DNA of 52,596 nucleotides from an uncultured Clostridia bacterium. Lineage in GTDB: Bacteria > Bacillota > Clostridia > Oscillospirales > Oscillospiraceae. A model generated the notes under the pieces. That model worked only from the letters and a program-made list of their open reading frames with translations. It was not told the origin of the DNA and ran no database searches. The translations under genes and the position numbers were made by a program. Numbering within the stretch: position 1 is the first letter of the stretch; each line of letters begins with the position of its first letter. The stretch spans positions 1 through 52,596 of the forward strand of contig CANBCW010000005.1 of the NCBI GenBank assembly GCA_947367115.1, read 5' to 3'. Below are positions 15,546 to 22,669 of the stretch, in pieces.

Positions 15546-16276
15546 TAAGTTACCTCCATCAGACACAGCCCCTGGGCACTCATGAGCGCACCGGCCTCTG
15601 CCCGATTTCCTCCGAATAATGCGGGGATGCTGTCGCTATCCCTTTGATGCAGGCCAACCTCCACCAGCGTTCCGACCATAATGCGAACCATGTTGTAAAG
15701 GAAGCCATTGCCGGTCACATCCACCTGAAGCTCCTCCCCCACCCGGGTGATGGTAATGGCATCGATCCGGCGGACAGTGGACTTCTTTTTGCTTTTCGCC
15801 GCACAGAAGGCGGAAAAGTCGTGTTCTCCCAACAAATGCGCTGCCGCCCGCTCCATCGCCTCCACATCCAGCTTCTGAGGCAATACCGTCACAAAACGGC
15901 GCTGAAACACGCACGGCGTATCGCTGTTCCAAATCCGATAACGGTAAGTTTTTGTTTTGGCATTCAGTCGGGCATGAAACCGCTCCGACACCTCTCTGCA
16001 GGAATATATGCCGATATCCTCCGGTAAATACCGCCGCAGCTGAGCCAAAATTTCCCCGGTGGACATGGCACTGCTGCAGTGAAAATTCGCCACCTGCCTC
16101 AGCGCGTGGGCTCCGGCATCGGTTCGGCCGCTGCCGGATAGTTCGATCGGCTCCCCCAAAATCCGGGTCAGAGCCTGCTCCAGCTTTCCCTGAATGGTGT
16201 TATCCACCCCCGCAAGGCGCTGCCAGCCCCGATACCGCGTGCCGTCATAGCAAATATCAAGACGCAGATTCCGCAT
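15542..16276 (-). CDS. truA: tRNA pseudouridine synthase A
   Basis: TruA converts U38-U40 of the tRNA anticodon arm to pseudouridine. The 244-residue length is typical. The catalytic aspartate lies in SGSGRTDAGAHA; other conserved parts are the N-terminal DICYDGTRYRGWQR, the KTKTYRYRIW strand and the C-terminal GNGFLYNMVRIMVGTLVEVG. The ATG at 16276 overlaps the end of a small gene upstream by 20 bases, and the ArsC-like gene overlaps its stop, so all three are likely translated from one message driven by the promoter with the palindromic operator at 16433-16456. Confidence 0.96.
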   Translation of the reverse strand: MRNLRLDICYDGTRYRGWQRLAGVDNTIQGKLEQALTRILGEPIELSGSGRTDAGAHALRQVANFHCSSAMSTGEILAQLRRYLPEDIGIYSCREVSERFHARLNAKTKTYRYRIWNSDTPCVFQRRFVTVLPQKLDVEAMERAAAHLLGEHDFSAFCAAKSKKKSTVRRIDAITITRVGEELQVDVTGNGFLYNMVRIMVGTLVEVGLHQRDSDSIPALFGGNRAEAGALMSAQGLCLMEVTY

Positions 16277-16385
16277 ACTCCTTCAGTTCCTCCCTGGCTT
16301 CCCGCTCGTTGTCAGCCGAGAACAGGAAATTGCCGCTTCTGTCATACACCTGAATATGTCCATAAACATGACGCATTGAATACAT
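16257..16385 (-). CDS. Small protein upstream of truA
   Basis: A 42-residue reading frame beginning MYSMRHVYGHIQVYDRSG and continuing with an acidic helix NEREAREELKEYAES. It looks like a genuine small protein: AAAGG lies 9 bases upstream of the ATG at 16385 (an ATG at 16391 is an alternative), it is the first frame behind the promoter, and its end overlaps the truA start by 20 bases, consistent with translational coupling. The N-terminal half reads as short beta strands and the C-terminal half as a helix. I do not recognise the family and give no function. Confidence 0.55.
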   Translation of the reverse strand: MYSMRHVYGHIQVYDRSGNFLFSADNEREAREELKEYAESAS

Positions 16386-16406
16386 AGTCATCAACCTTTC
16401 ATTTCT

Positions 16407-16456
16407 TGTTTGTGACTATATACTAACACACCATCAGTCCAATAAATTGGACTGAT
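16407..16456 (-). promoter_or_regulatory. Promoter with 24-bp palindromic operator before the truA operon
   Basis: ATCAGTCCAAT (16433-16443) and ATTGGACTGAT (16446-16456) are perfect 11-bp arms around AA. The minus-strand TTGGAC (16452-16447 region) followed about 16 bases later by TATAGT could be the promoter, so the palindrome covers the -35 box. Another half site, ATTGGACA, lies at 16463-16470. This is a strong candidate repressor site; the regulator is unknown. Confidence 0.55.
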
Positions 16457-16477
16457 ATATCAATTGGACACTGGTTT

Positions 16478-17383
16478 TTAAAATAACTGTTCCATCCACT
16501 TTTTGATGTCCTCGAAAACATCCTTTCGGTTGATTTCATTGAGGATCTCATGGCGGCACAAGGGGTAGATCTTCACATCCACCCGCTCCATACCGGCCTT
16601 TTTGAACGCTTCCACAGTCTGATGGACACCCTGGCCGTAGTTTCCAACAGGATCATCACCGCCTGCAACGAAGAAGACCGGCAAGTCTTTCCTCATCTGA
16701 AGCAGATTCTTCCGTTCCTGAATATAGGCCATGCCCATCATCATATCACGCATCAACCCGGCAGTCACCGTAAAGCCGCACAAAGGATGCTCAATATACT
16801 GACGCACGATCTCTTTATCGCGGCTCAGCCAATCATACGGGGTATTCGGATGCTCCACTCTGGTATTGTAGGTGCCAAACACAAGCTTCTGGAGCTTCTC
16901 ATTCGGCTCTCGCTCGGGGAAAACCTTGCACATCGTCTGCCCGAGCTGCAAGACCGCCTTCGGCATCCATCCTGTCCCACTGACGATTGCAGCGGTAATG
17001 CCGCAATCCGGATATTGGCATAAAATCGTGCGCACCATAAACGAGCCCATGGAGTGTCCAAGCAAGATGTATGGTATATCCGGATATTCCCGCCGGGTAT
17101 CCCGGATCAGCTGGCAGGTATCCTCCACCGCCGCAAACCAGCCTCCGTGGAAATAGCCCTGAATGCCTGCCTTTCCAATGGATTGTCCATGCCCCATATG
17201 ATCCTCCGCCACCACCAGGCAGCCCAGAGAATTCAGATAACAGGCAAATTCATCATACCGCTCCACAAACTCCGCAATGCCGTGGACGATCTGAATCACC
17301 GCCTTCGGCTCCCCCTCCGGGAGCCAGCAGCAGCCATGGATACTTCCGGCGCCGCTGGAAGGATAGTAAAAATCCGTACGCAT
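16478..17383 (-). CDS. Alpha/beta hydrolase (monoacylglycerol lipase / serine aminopeptidase S33-like)
   Basis: A 301-residue cytoplasmic alpha/beta hydrolase of the Hydrolase_4 group. The nucleophile serine is in LLGHSMGSFMVR, the acid in FFVAGGDDPVGNYG and the histidine in YPLCRHEILNE, giving a complete triad. The oxyanion HG-type sequence is IQIVHGIAEFVERY. Similar proteins are annotated as lysophospholipases or monoglyceride lipases; the true substrate is open. The ATG at 17383 begins 4 bases after the copA stop; a TTG at 17395 overlapping copA is an alternative start and the ribosome site is weak for both. Expression with copA is likely, though a functional tie to copper is not evident. 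Confidence 0.87.
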   Translation of the reverse strand: MRTDFYYPSSGAGSIHGCCWLPEGEPKAVIQIVHGIAEFVERYDEFACYLNSLGCLVVAEDHMGHGQSIGKAGIQGYFHGGWFAAVEDTCQLIRDTRREYPDIPYILLGHSMGSFMVRTILCQYPDCGITAAIVSGTGWMPKAVLQLGQTMCKVFPEREPNEKLQKLVFGTYNTRVEHPNTPYDWLSRDKEIVRQYIEHPLCGFTVTAGLMRDMMMGMAYIQERKNLLQMRKDLPVFFVAGGDDPVGNYGQGVHQTVEAFKKAGMERVDVKIYPLCRHEILNEINRKDVFEDIKKWMEQLF

Positions 17384-17387
17384 GGGA

Positions 17388-17585
17388 TTAGCCAACTACT
17401 TCATAGCCAGCGTCCACAATGGCCTTCTTCAACGCATCCACATCCGCTGTACCGGTGACGGTGACATTTTTAGCCTGCAGATCCACCACCGCGTCCGTAG
17501 TGCCGGGGACAGCCTTGCAGACCTTCTCCACCATAGCCTTGCAATGGGGGCACATCATACCATTGACATGAATTACAGTTTCCAT
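17388..17585 (-). CDS. CopZ-like copper chaperone from an internal in-frame start within copA
   Basis: Inside copA, in the same frame, AAGGAGG (17600-17594) stands 8 bases before an ATG at 17585. Initiation there would give a free 65-residue protein, METVIHVNGMMCPHCKAMVE at its start, with the CxxC copper ligands and the length of a stand-alone CopZ chaperone. The residues encoded by the ribosome site read NIKEEIK and act as the linker in the full-length ATPase. Making a chaperone from copA is known from E. coli, where a programmed frameshift yields a CopA(Z) fragment from the N-terminus; here the arrangement would be an internal start at the C-terminus. Alternatively it is only the trace of an ancient copA-copZ fusion by loss of a stop codon. 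Confidence 0.6.
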   Translation of the reverse strand: METVIHVNGMMCPHCKAMVEKVCKAVPGTTDAVVDLQAKNVTVTGTADVDALKKAIVDAGYEVVG

Positions 17586-19853
17586 TTTAATTTCCTCCTT
17601 AATATTCATCGGTTCTTCCGCCGCGGGAACGGCAGATGTTTTTGACTGAAAGAAACGCAGGCGCAGGGCATTGGTCACCACAAACACAGAGCTTACACTC
17701 ATCGCCGCGGCTCCCAGCATGGGACTCAGCTGCCAGCCAAAGGCCGGGTACAGGGCACCTGCTGCCACAGGAATACACAGCGCATTGTAGAAAAATGCCC
17801 AGAACAAATTCTGCTTGATATTGCGAATCGTGGCCTTGCTCAGCTCCACCGCGCCTGCCACACCGGTTAACGATCCGGTCATCAGCACGACCTCAGCCGA
17901 ATCCACCGCGACATCGGTACCGGCACCGATGGCCATACCCACGTCCGCTGTCACCAGTGCCGGCGCATCGTTAATTCCGTCCCCGACCATGAGCACCTTA
18001 TGCCCCGCTTGCTGCAGCTGCTTCACCGCACCGGCTTTATCTCCCGGCAGTACATCGGCGATCACGTAGCGAATGCCGGCTCCATCGGCAATAGCCTTGG
18101 CCGTCTTTTCATTATCACCGGTGAGCATAACCACATCCAGACGGAGCTTTTCCATTGCCGCCACCGCAGCCGCGGAATCATTTTTCAAAACATCCGCCGC
18201 CGCAATCGCACCCAAGTATTTACCGTCTGCGGCAAAATACAGCGGTGTCTTCCCCTGCTCAGCAAGCTGCGGATAATCAGGAACAGCAATCCCCTGCTCC
18301 TCCATCAGCCGCTTATTGCCGCCAAAGCAGCGTACACCATCCAAAGTGGCAGCAACGCCCCGGCCGGGAATGGTTTCAAAATCCACCGCTTCGGGATAAG
18401 AGATATGCTTCGCACGCTCCAGAATCGCTTTCGCGAAGGGATGCTCCGACCGGGCCTCCAGCGCTGCCGCAATGGGCAAAAGCGTTTTTTCATCACCGAT
18501 GATATCCGTCACCGCAGGCATGCCGGTCGTCAGAGTTCCGGTCTTATCCAGCACCACGGTATCGACCCGGTGCAGATTTTCAAGAGCCGCGGCATTTTTG
18601 AACAGCACGCCCATTCTCGCGCCACGACCTGTCCCCACCATAATCGCAACCGGCGTAGCAAGCCCCAGCGCGCAGGGACAGGAGATCACCAGCACCGCGA
18701 TCGCTGAGGTGAGGGCAAATTCCAGCGTCTGCCCGGCAATCATCCAAATGACAAACACCACTGCGGCAATGCACATCACCGTGGGTACGAAAATACCGGC
18801 GATCTTATCCGCAAGCCGGGCAATGGGAGCCTTCGAGCCGCCGGCTTCTTCTACCATGCGGATGATCTGAGCCAGGGTAGTATCCTCGCCCACTTTTTCA
18901 GCCCGGAACCGGAGATAACCTGACCTGTTAATGGTGGCGGCCGCTACGGTATCGCCCACTGTTTTTTCAACCGGGACGCTTTCACCGGTCAGGGCGCTCT
19001 GGTCAACAGACGCGCGCCCCTCTGTCACCGTTCCATCCACCGGGATGGAATCACCGGAGCGGACGATGACTGTGTCGCCCACGGTCACTTCTTCCACAGG
19101 AAGCTCCACCTGTACACCGTCCCGAAGCACTATGGCAGTCTTGGGTCGCAGGTTCATTAACTGCCGGATTGCGTCGCCGGTCTTGCCTTTCGCCCGGGTC
19201 TCAAGGAATTTACCAAGCGTCACCAGCGTTAAGATCATAGCGGCAGACTCAAAATACAGGTCATGGCTGTATTCCTGCACAGCCGCCCAATCTCCATGAC
19301 CCATAGCATTGGACATCAGGAAGAGTACCGCCACACCATAAACCAATGCCGCACCGGAACCAACCGCGATCAGAGAATCCATATTCGGCGCACGGTGCCA
19401 CAGGGCTTTCAAGCCGCGGCTATAATAACTGCGGTTCAGGTAAACCGCTGGAAGTGTCAGAAACAACTGAAGCAATGCAGCAGTCATTGCATTTTCCACA
19501 CCATGATACCACCCCGGAACAGGCAGGCCAACCATGTGCCCCATGGTGAAATACATTAAAACCACAAGGAACACCGCGGAGCCGATGATGCGTTTTTTCA
19601 TCTGCTTCAGCGCGTCATTCCTTGGCGCTTCCTCTTTCTTTTTGCTTCCGGCAAGAGAGGCACCGTATCCTGCATTCTTCACCGCCGTTTCAACAGCAGT
19701 ATGCACGCTTTCTTCCTTGGCCTCCACGACCATGGAGCCAGCCAGAAGATTAACTTCCACTTTCTCCACTCCGGGAACAGCCGCCGTGACCTTTTCCACT
19801 CTAGCCGAACAAGCCGCGCAGGTCATGCCAGTGACCTCAAATTTCAGTTTCAT
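17388..19853 (-). CDS. copA: Copper-exporting P1B-type ATPase with N- and C-terminal HMA domains
   Basis: An 821-residue copper(I)-transporting ATPase of the cytoplasmic membrane. An N-terminal heavy-metal-associated domain (residues ~3-66) has the GMTCAACS ligand Cys 12 and 15. Eight membrane segments follow, with the CPC ion site in VISCPCALGLATP. The actuator loop has LTGESVPVEK, the phosphorylation site is DKTGTLTTG, and nucleotide-domain signatures are SEHPFAKAI and MVGDGINDAPAL. Unusually, a second HMA domain (GMMCPHC; residues ~757-821) is fused to the C-terminus behind a short linker and has its own internal ribosome site. The ATG at 19853 is preferred (GGAGG 8 bases upstream) to one 6 bases earlier. 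It is divergent from hxlR; an alpha/beta hydrolase gene follows 4 bases after its stop. Confidence 0.94.
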   Translation of the reverse strand: MKLKFEVTGMTCAACSARVEKVTAAVPGVEKVEVNLLAGSMVVEAKEESVHTAVETAVKNAGYGASLAGSKKKEEAPRNDALKQMKKRIIGSAVFLVVLMYFTMGHMVGLPVPGWYHGVENAMTAALLQLFLTLPAVYLNRSYYSRGLKALWHRAPNMDSLIAVGSGAALVYGVAVLFLMSNAMGHGDWAAVQEYSHDLYFESAAMILTLVTLGKFLETRAKGKTGDAIRQLMNLRPKTAIVLRDGVQVELPVEEVTVGDTVIVRSGDSIPVDGTVTEGRASVDQSALTGESVPVEKTVGDTVAAATINRSGYLRFRAEKVGEDTTLAQIIRMVEEAGGSKAPIARLADKIAGIFVPTVMCIAAVVFVIWMIAGQTLEFALTSAIAVLVISCPCALGLATPVAIMVGTGRGARMGVLFKNAAALENLHRVDTVVLDKTGTLTTGMPAVTDIIGDEKTLLPIAAALEARSEHPFAKAILERAKHISYPEAVDFETIPGRGVAATLDGVRCFGGNKRLMEEQGIAVPDYPQLAEQGKTPLYFAADGKYLGAIAAADVLKNDSAAAVAAMEKLRLDVVMLTGDNEKTAKAIADGAGIRYVIADVLPGDKAGAVKQLQQAGHKVLMVGDGINDAPALVTADVGMAIGAGTDVAVDSAEVVLMTGSLTGVAGAVELSKATIRNIKQNLFWAFFYNALCIPVAAGALYPAFGWQLSPMLGAAAMSVSSVFVVTNALRLRFFQSKTSAVPAAEEPMNIKEEIKMETVIHVNGMMCPHCKAMVEKVCKAVPGTTDAVVDLQAKNVTVTGTADVDALKKAIVDAGYEVVG

Positions 19854-19875
19854 TTGCATTCCCTCCGTTCATTCT

Positions 19876-19904
19876 ATTATGAGCCATATTTCAGCAAAAA
19901 TCAA
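19876..19904 (-). promoter_or_regulatory. Promoter of copA
   Basis: On the minus strand TTGATT (19904-19899), a 17-base spacer and CATAAT (19881-19876), leaving a short leader to the copA start. Its -35 box lies 5 bases from the divergent hxlR -35 box. Confidence 0.55.
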
Positions 19905-19909
19905 GACTC

Positions 19910-19938
19910 TTGACACCATAGTATCTTTATGATACTAT
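19910..19938 (+). promoter_or_regulatory. hxlR promoter with palindromic operator
   Basis: TTGACA (19910-19915), a 17-base spacer and TACTAT (19933-19938). The spacer and -10 box are covered by the palindrome ATAGTATC-N5-GATACTAT (19918-19938). A second, weaker site GTATCATAC...AGATACT (19979-20003) precedes the ribosome site. HxlR regulators bind such GTATC/GATAC half-sites, so autorepression and joint control of copA are likely. Confidence 0.7.
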
Positions 19939-20016
19939 CATACCAGCTTGTGCCCAAAACGCAAGTACGCACTTTTTTGTATCATACTACCCTTTTAGAT
20001 ACTAAAGGAGGTAACC

Positions 20017-20385
20017 ATGCAGCACAACGAGCATTGTCCTGTGGAAGCAACGCTGGAGCTCATCGGAGGAAAATACAAAGCTCTGATACTCTGGCACCTG
20101 TCAGAAGGGAAGCTCCGCTTTTCTCAGCTGCGGGATCAGATCAAGGGAGTCACTCCAAAAATGCTGACCCAGCAGCTGCGTGAGCTGGAGGCTCAGTCTT
20201 TAATCCACCGGGAGGTCTTCCCCATCGTGCCGCCCAAGGTAGAATATTCGCTGACGGATCTGGGACGCAGTCTGATGCCTCTGCTTGTAGCCATGCGGGA
20301 CTGGGGCAGCAGCTATCTGCGTTCCAAAAACACCGAGCCGAACTGCTTTATGGTCGGCAAAGACCCCCTGCCTCAAAACACTTAA
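20017..20385 (+). CDS. HxlR family transcriptional regulator
   Basis: A 122-residue winged helix-turn-helix protein of the HxlR/MarR-like family. The family-typical N-terminal cysteine (Cys7 in HNEHCPVEATLELIGGKYK) is present; in YodB and HypR this residue senses thiol-reactive or oxidising compounds. The recognition helix lies in GVTPKMLTQQLRELEAQSLI and the wing in PIVPPKVEYSLTDLG. The ATG at 20017 has AAAGGAGG 8 bases upstream. It is divergent from copA, with a palindrome in its own promoter, and degV follows 20 bases downstream in the same direction. Control of copA by this regulator is inferred from the layout; copper ATPases are more commonly under CsoR or CopY. Confidence 0.9.
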   Translation: MQHNEHCPVEATLELIGGKYKALILWHLSEGKLRFSQLRDQIKGVTPKMLTQQLRELEAQSLIHREVFPIVPPKVEYSLTDLGRSLMPLLVAMRDWGSSYLRSKNTEPNCFMVGKDPLPQNT

Positions 20386-20405
20386 AAACAGAAAGGAATC
20401 CACTT

Positions 20406-21248
20406 ATGAAGATCAAAATTCTCTCCGACAGCACCTGCGACCTTTCGAGTGCGCTTCTGGAAGAAAACGACATTACCCTGATTCCCCTGACCGTTATCAA
20501 GAACGATGAGCAATTCAAGGACGGCGTGTCCATCACCCCAGATGTGATTTTTGAGCATGTGGCAAACGGCGGCAGCCTGTGTACCACCTCGGCCAACTCT
20601 GTGGGCGAATATCAGGAGTGGTTCGAGAAGTTCGCCTCCGATTACGACGGCATCATCCACATTAACATCGGCTCCGGCTTCTCCAGCTGCTATCAGAACG
20701 CCTGTCTGGCCGCCGAAGATTATCCCAATGTCCGTGTGATTGACTCCATGAACCTGTCCACCGGTCAGGGTCTGGTCGTCCTGGAAGCCTGCCGCTTGGC
20801 AAAGGAAGCTACTGATTTGGACGCTCTGGCAGAAGCCATCCGCGCGTTTACCGCCCGTGTCGAAGCCAGTTTCCTGCTGAGCCGCCTGGACTATATGGTC
20901 AAGGGCGGCCGCTGCTCCTCCGTGGTGGCGCTGGGTGCCAATCTTCTGAACCTGAAGCCCTGTATTGAAGTCAAGAACGGTAAGATGGCTGTGGTCAAGA
21001 AGTACCGTGGCAGCTTTGAAAAATGCCTGCCCATGTACGTCAAAGATCGTCTGGCAGACCGTGATGATCTGACCCGGGATATCCTGTTCGTTACAAAAAC
21101 ACCGGTGAGTGACACCGCCTACGACGCGGTCATGAAGGCCGTAGGAGAATACGGCGGCTTCAAGACCACTTATGAGACCAACGCCGGCTGCACGGTTTCC
21201 TGCCACTGTGGCCCCGGCACGCTGGGCGTGCTGTTCGTTCGTCGGTAA
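20406..21248 (+). CDS. DegV family fatty-acid-binding protein
   Basis: A 280-residue DegV/FakB-type protein. Such proteins hold a single fatty acid in the cleft between two lobes and present it to the kinase FakA, making acyl-phosphate for lipid synthesis. Recognisable parts are the N-terminal KIKILSDSTCDLSSALLEE with the fatty-acid-contacting serine/threonine, the TSANSVGEY loop, INIGSGFSSCYQNA, and the C-terminal NAGCTVSCHCGPGTLGVLF. AAAGGAA precedes the ATG at 20406. It probably shares a message with hxlR. fakA is not in the window, so which lipid pathway it serves is not shown. Confidence 0.9.
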   Translation: MKIKILSDSTCDLSSALLEENDITLIPLTVIKNDEQFKDGVSITPDVIFEHVANGGSLCTTSANSVGEYQEWFEKFASDYDGIIHINIGSGFSSCYQNACLAAEDYPNVRVIDSMNLSTGQGLVVLEACRLAKEATDLDALAEAIRAFTARVEASFLLSRLDYMVKGGRCSSVVALGANLLNLKPCIEVKNGKMAVVKKYRGSFEKCLPMYVKDRLADRDDLTRDILFVTKTPVSDTAYDAVMKAVGEYGGFKTTYETNAGCTVSCHCGPGTLGVLFVRR

Positions 21249-21252
21249 ATTA

Positions 21253-21282
21253 CAGCGGCGTGCCAATCGCGGCACGCCGCTG
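21253..21282 (+). terminator. Hairpin after degV
   Basis: CAGCGGCGTGCC (21253-21264) pairs with GGCACGCCGCTG (21271-21282), a strong 12-bp stem followed by TTTGCTGG. The T-run is short but the position right after the degV stop supports termination. Confidence 0.65.
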
Positions 21283-21295
21283 TTTGCTGGAGTGG

Positions 21296-21334
21296 AAATT
21301 GTTGTTTGCGGGCATGGTCCGCAAGCAACAATTT
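21296..21334. repeat. Short palindromic element with AAATTGTTGTTT ends
   Basis: AAATTGTTGTTTGCGG (21296-21311) and CCGCAAGCAACAATTT (21319-21334) are 16-base inverted arms with a single mismatch (a possible G-U pair) around GCATGGT. The same terminal 12-mer AAATTGTTGTTT and its complement bound a second element at 28035-28111, so this is a dispersed repeat rather than a gene-specific terminator. Confidence 0.7.
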
Positions 21335-21410
21335 ATCTTACCAACGACCCTTGTAATTCCCAGCAGTTGTGATATACTTATCCCGAATATCAACACAAAT
21401 GAGGGACAAC

Positions 21411-22634
21411 ATGGATTACAATACCCTTCTTGATTTGGCCACCGATCTGGGCTACGAGCTGGCCATGAGCGGTGCGGAGACCTTCCGCGTGGAGGAAAGC
21501 GTGGAGCGGGTACTACTGAGCTATGGCATTCAGTCCGAGGTTTTCGCCATTCCCAACTGCCTAACCGTAAGCATGGAGACAGCCGAGGGCAAACCCATGA
21601 CCCGAATGCGCCGCATCGGTTACCATGGCAATGATATTGACAGCGTTGAACGCTTTGCCGGATTAAGCCGTGCCATCTGCAACCGCAAGCCGGAGCCGCA
21701 GGAGGCAATGCAATGGCTGGAGCAGGTTCGCGCTTCCCGCAGGCAGTATTCCCTGCTCATCCATCTGCTAGGCAACTTTCTTGGCGCCTTTGGCTTCGCC
21801 ATGGTCTTTGGCGGCAGCTTTGTGGATGGGCTTTGCGGCGGTGTCTGCGGCCTGCTGGTGGGTGTGATCAACCGGTTCATGGACAGCTTAAAGGCCAACC
21901 AATTCTTCCGTACCATTGCCGCCTCTTTTCCCATGGCGCTGCTGGCCTATGCCATGCAGGCGGTGGGGCTTTCCCACAATGCAGACATGGTAACCATCGG
22001 TGCACTGATGATTCTGGTGCCCGGACTGCTGTTTACCAACGCCATGCGGGATATCATCTTCGGTGACACGAACTCCGGCACCAACCGCATCGTACAGGTG
22101 TTTCTGATCGCCGCCGCCATTGCACTCGGCACCGCCGCAGCTTGGAACTTTGCCGCGCTTCTGTGGGGCGCGCCTGTAAGTGTTGAAAGCGGCATCGGGC
22201 TGCTGGCAAGCCTGCCGCCCTGCTTTATCGGCTGTATCGGTTTCTGCATCATTTTCAATATTCACGGCAAGGGCGGCCTGCTGTGCGCTTTAGGCGGCGT
22301 TCTGACATGGGCGGTCTATTCCCTGATCGTCCGCTTTGGTGGGAGCGATCTGATCGGCTATTTCTGGGGAACTCTGTTCGCCGCGGCCTATTCCGAAACC
22401 ATGGCTCGGATCCGCAAATACCCGGCCATTTCCTATCTGGTCGTCTCCATCTTCCCCCTGATCCCCGGCGCGGGCGTGTATTATACCATGCAATATGCCG
22501 TTCAGGGCAACATGGACAGGTTTGCTTCTCAGGGGATGCACACTGGTGCCATTGCCGGCATTATGGCTGTGGCTATTTTACTGGTGTCCACCAGTGTCAG
22601 GCTGTGGAATAACTGGAAGTTCAGGAAAGTATAA
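21411..22634 (+). CDS. Threonine/serine exporter family protein (ThrE type, fused)
   Basis: A 407-residue membrane protein joining the two halves of the ThrE exporter (ThrE plus ThrE_2). The N-terminal ~115 residues are soluble and start with LLDLATDLGYELAMSGAETFRVEESVERV, the signature of this family; about ten membrane segments follow, with LVPGLLFTNAMRDI in the middle. It is expected to export threonine, serine or related small molecules by proton antiport; the actual substrate is not shown. The ATG at 21411 is preferred because GAGGG lies a few bases upstream; ATG at 21399 is possible. TTGTAA...TATACT upstream may be its promoter. It is transcribed alone between the dispersed repeat and a convergent terminator. 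Confidence 0.88.
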   Translation: MDYNTLLDLATDLGYELAMSGAETFRVEESVERVLLSYGIQSEVFAIPNCLTVSMETAEGKPMTRMRRIGYHGNDIDSVERFAGLSRAICNRKPEPQEAMQWLEQVRASRRQYSLLIHLLGNFLGAFGFAMVFGGSFVDGLCGGVCGLLVGVINRFMDSLKANQFFRTIAASFPMALLAYAMQAVGLSHNADMVTIGALMILVPGLLFTNAMRDIIFGDTNSGTNRIVQVFLIAAAIALGTAAAWNFAALLWGAPVSVESGIGLLASLPPCFIGCIGFCIIFNIHGKGGLLCALGGVLTWAVYSLIVRFGGSDLIGYFWGTLFAAAYSETMARIRKYPAISYLVVSIFPLIPGAGVYYTMQYAVQGNMDRFASQGMHTGAIAGIMAVAILLVSTSVRLWNNWKFRKV

Positions 22635-22635
22635 A

Positions 22636-22665
22636 AACTGCCGAAAGGAATTCCTTTCGGCAGTT
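22636..22665. terminator. Bidirectional terminator between thrE-like and sirtuin genes
   Basis: A perfect 30-bp palindrome (AACTGCCGAAAGGAA and its complement), followed by GGTTTTAC on the plus side and TTTTATAC on the minus side. Confidence 0.85.
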
Positions 22666-22669
22666 GGTT

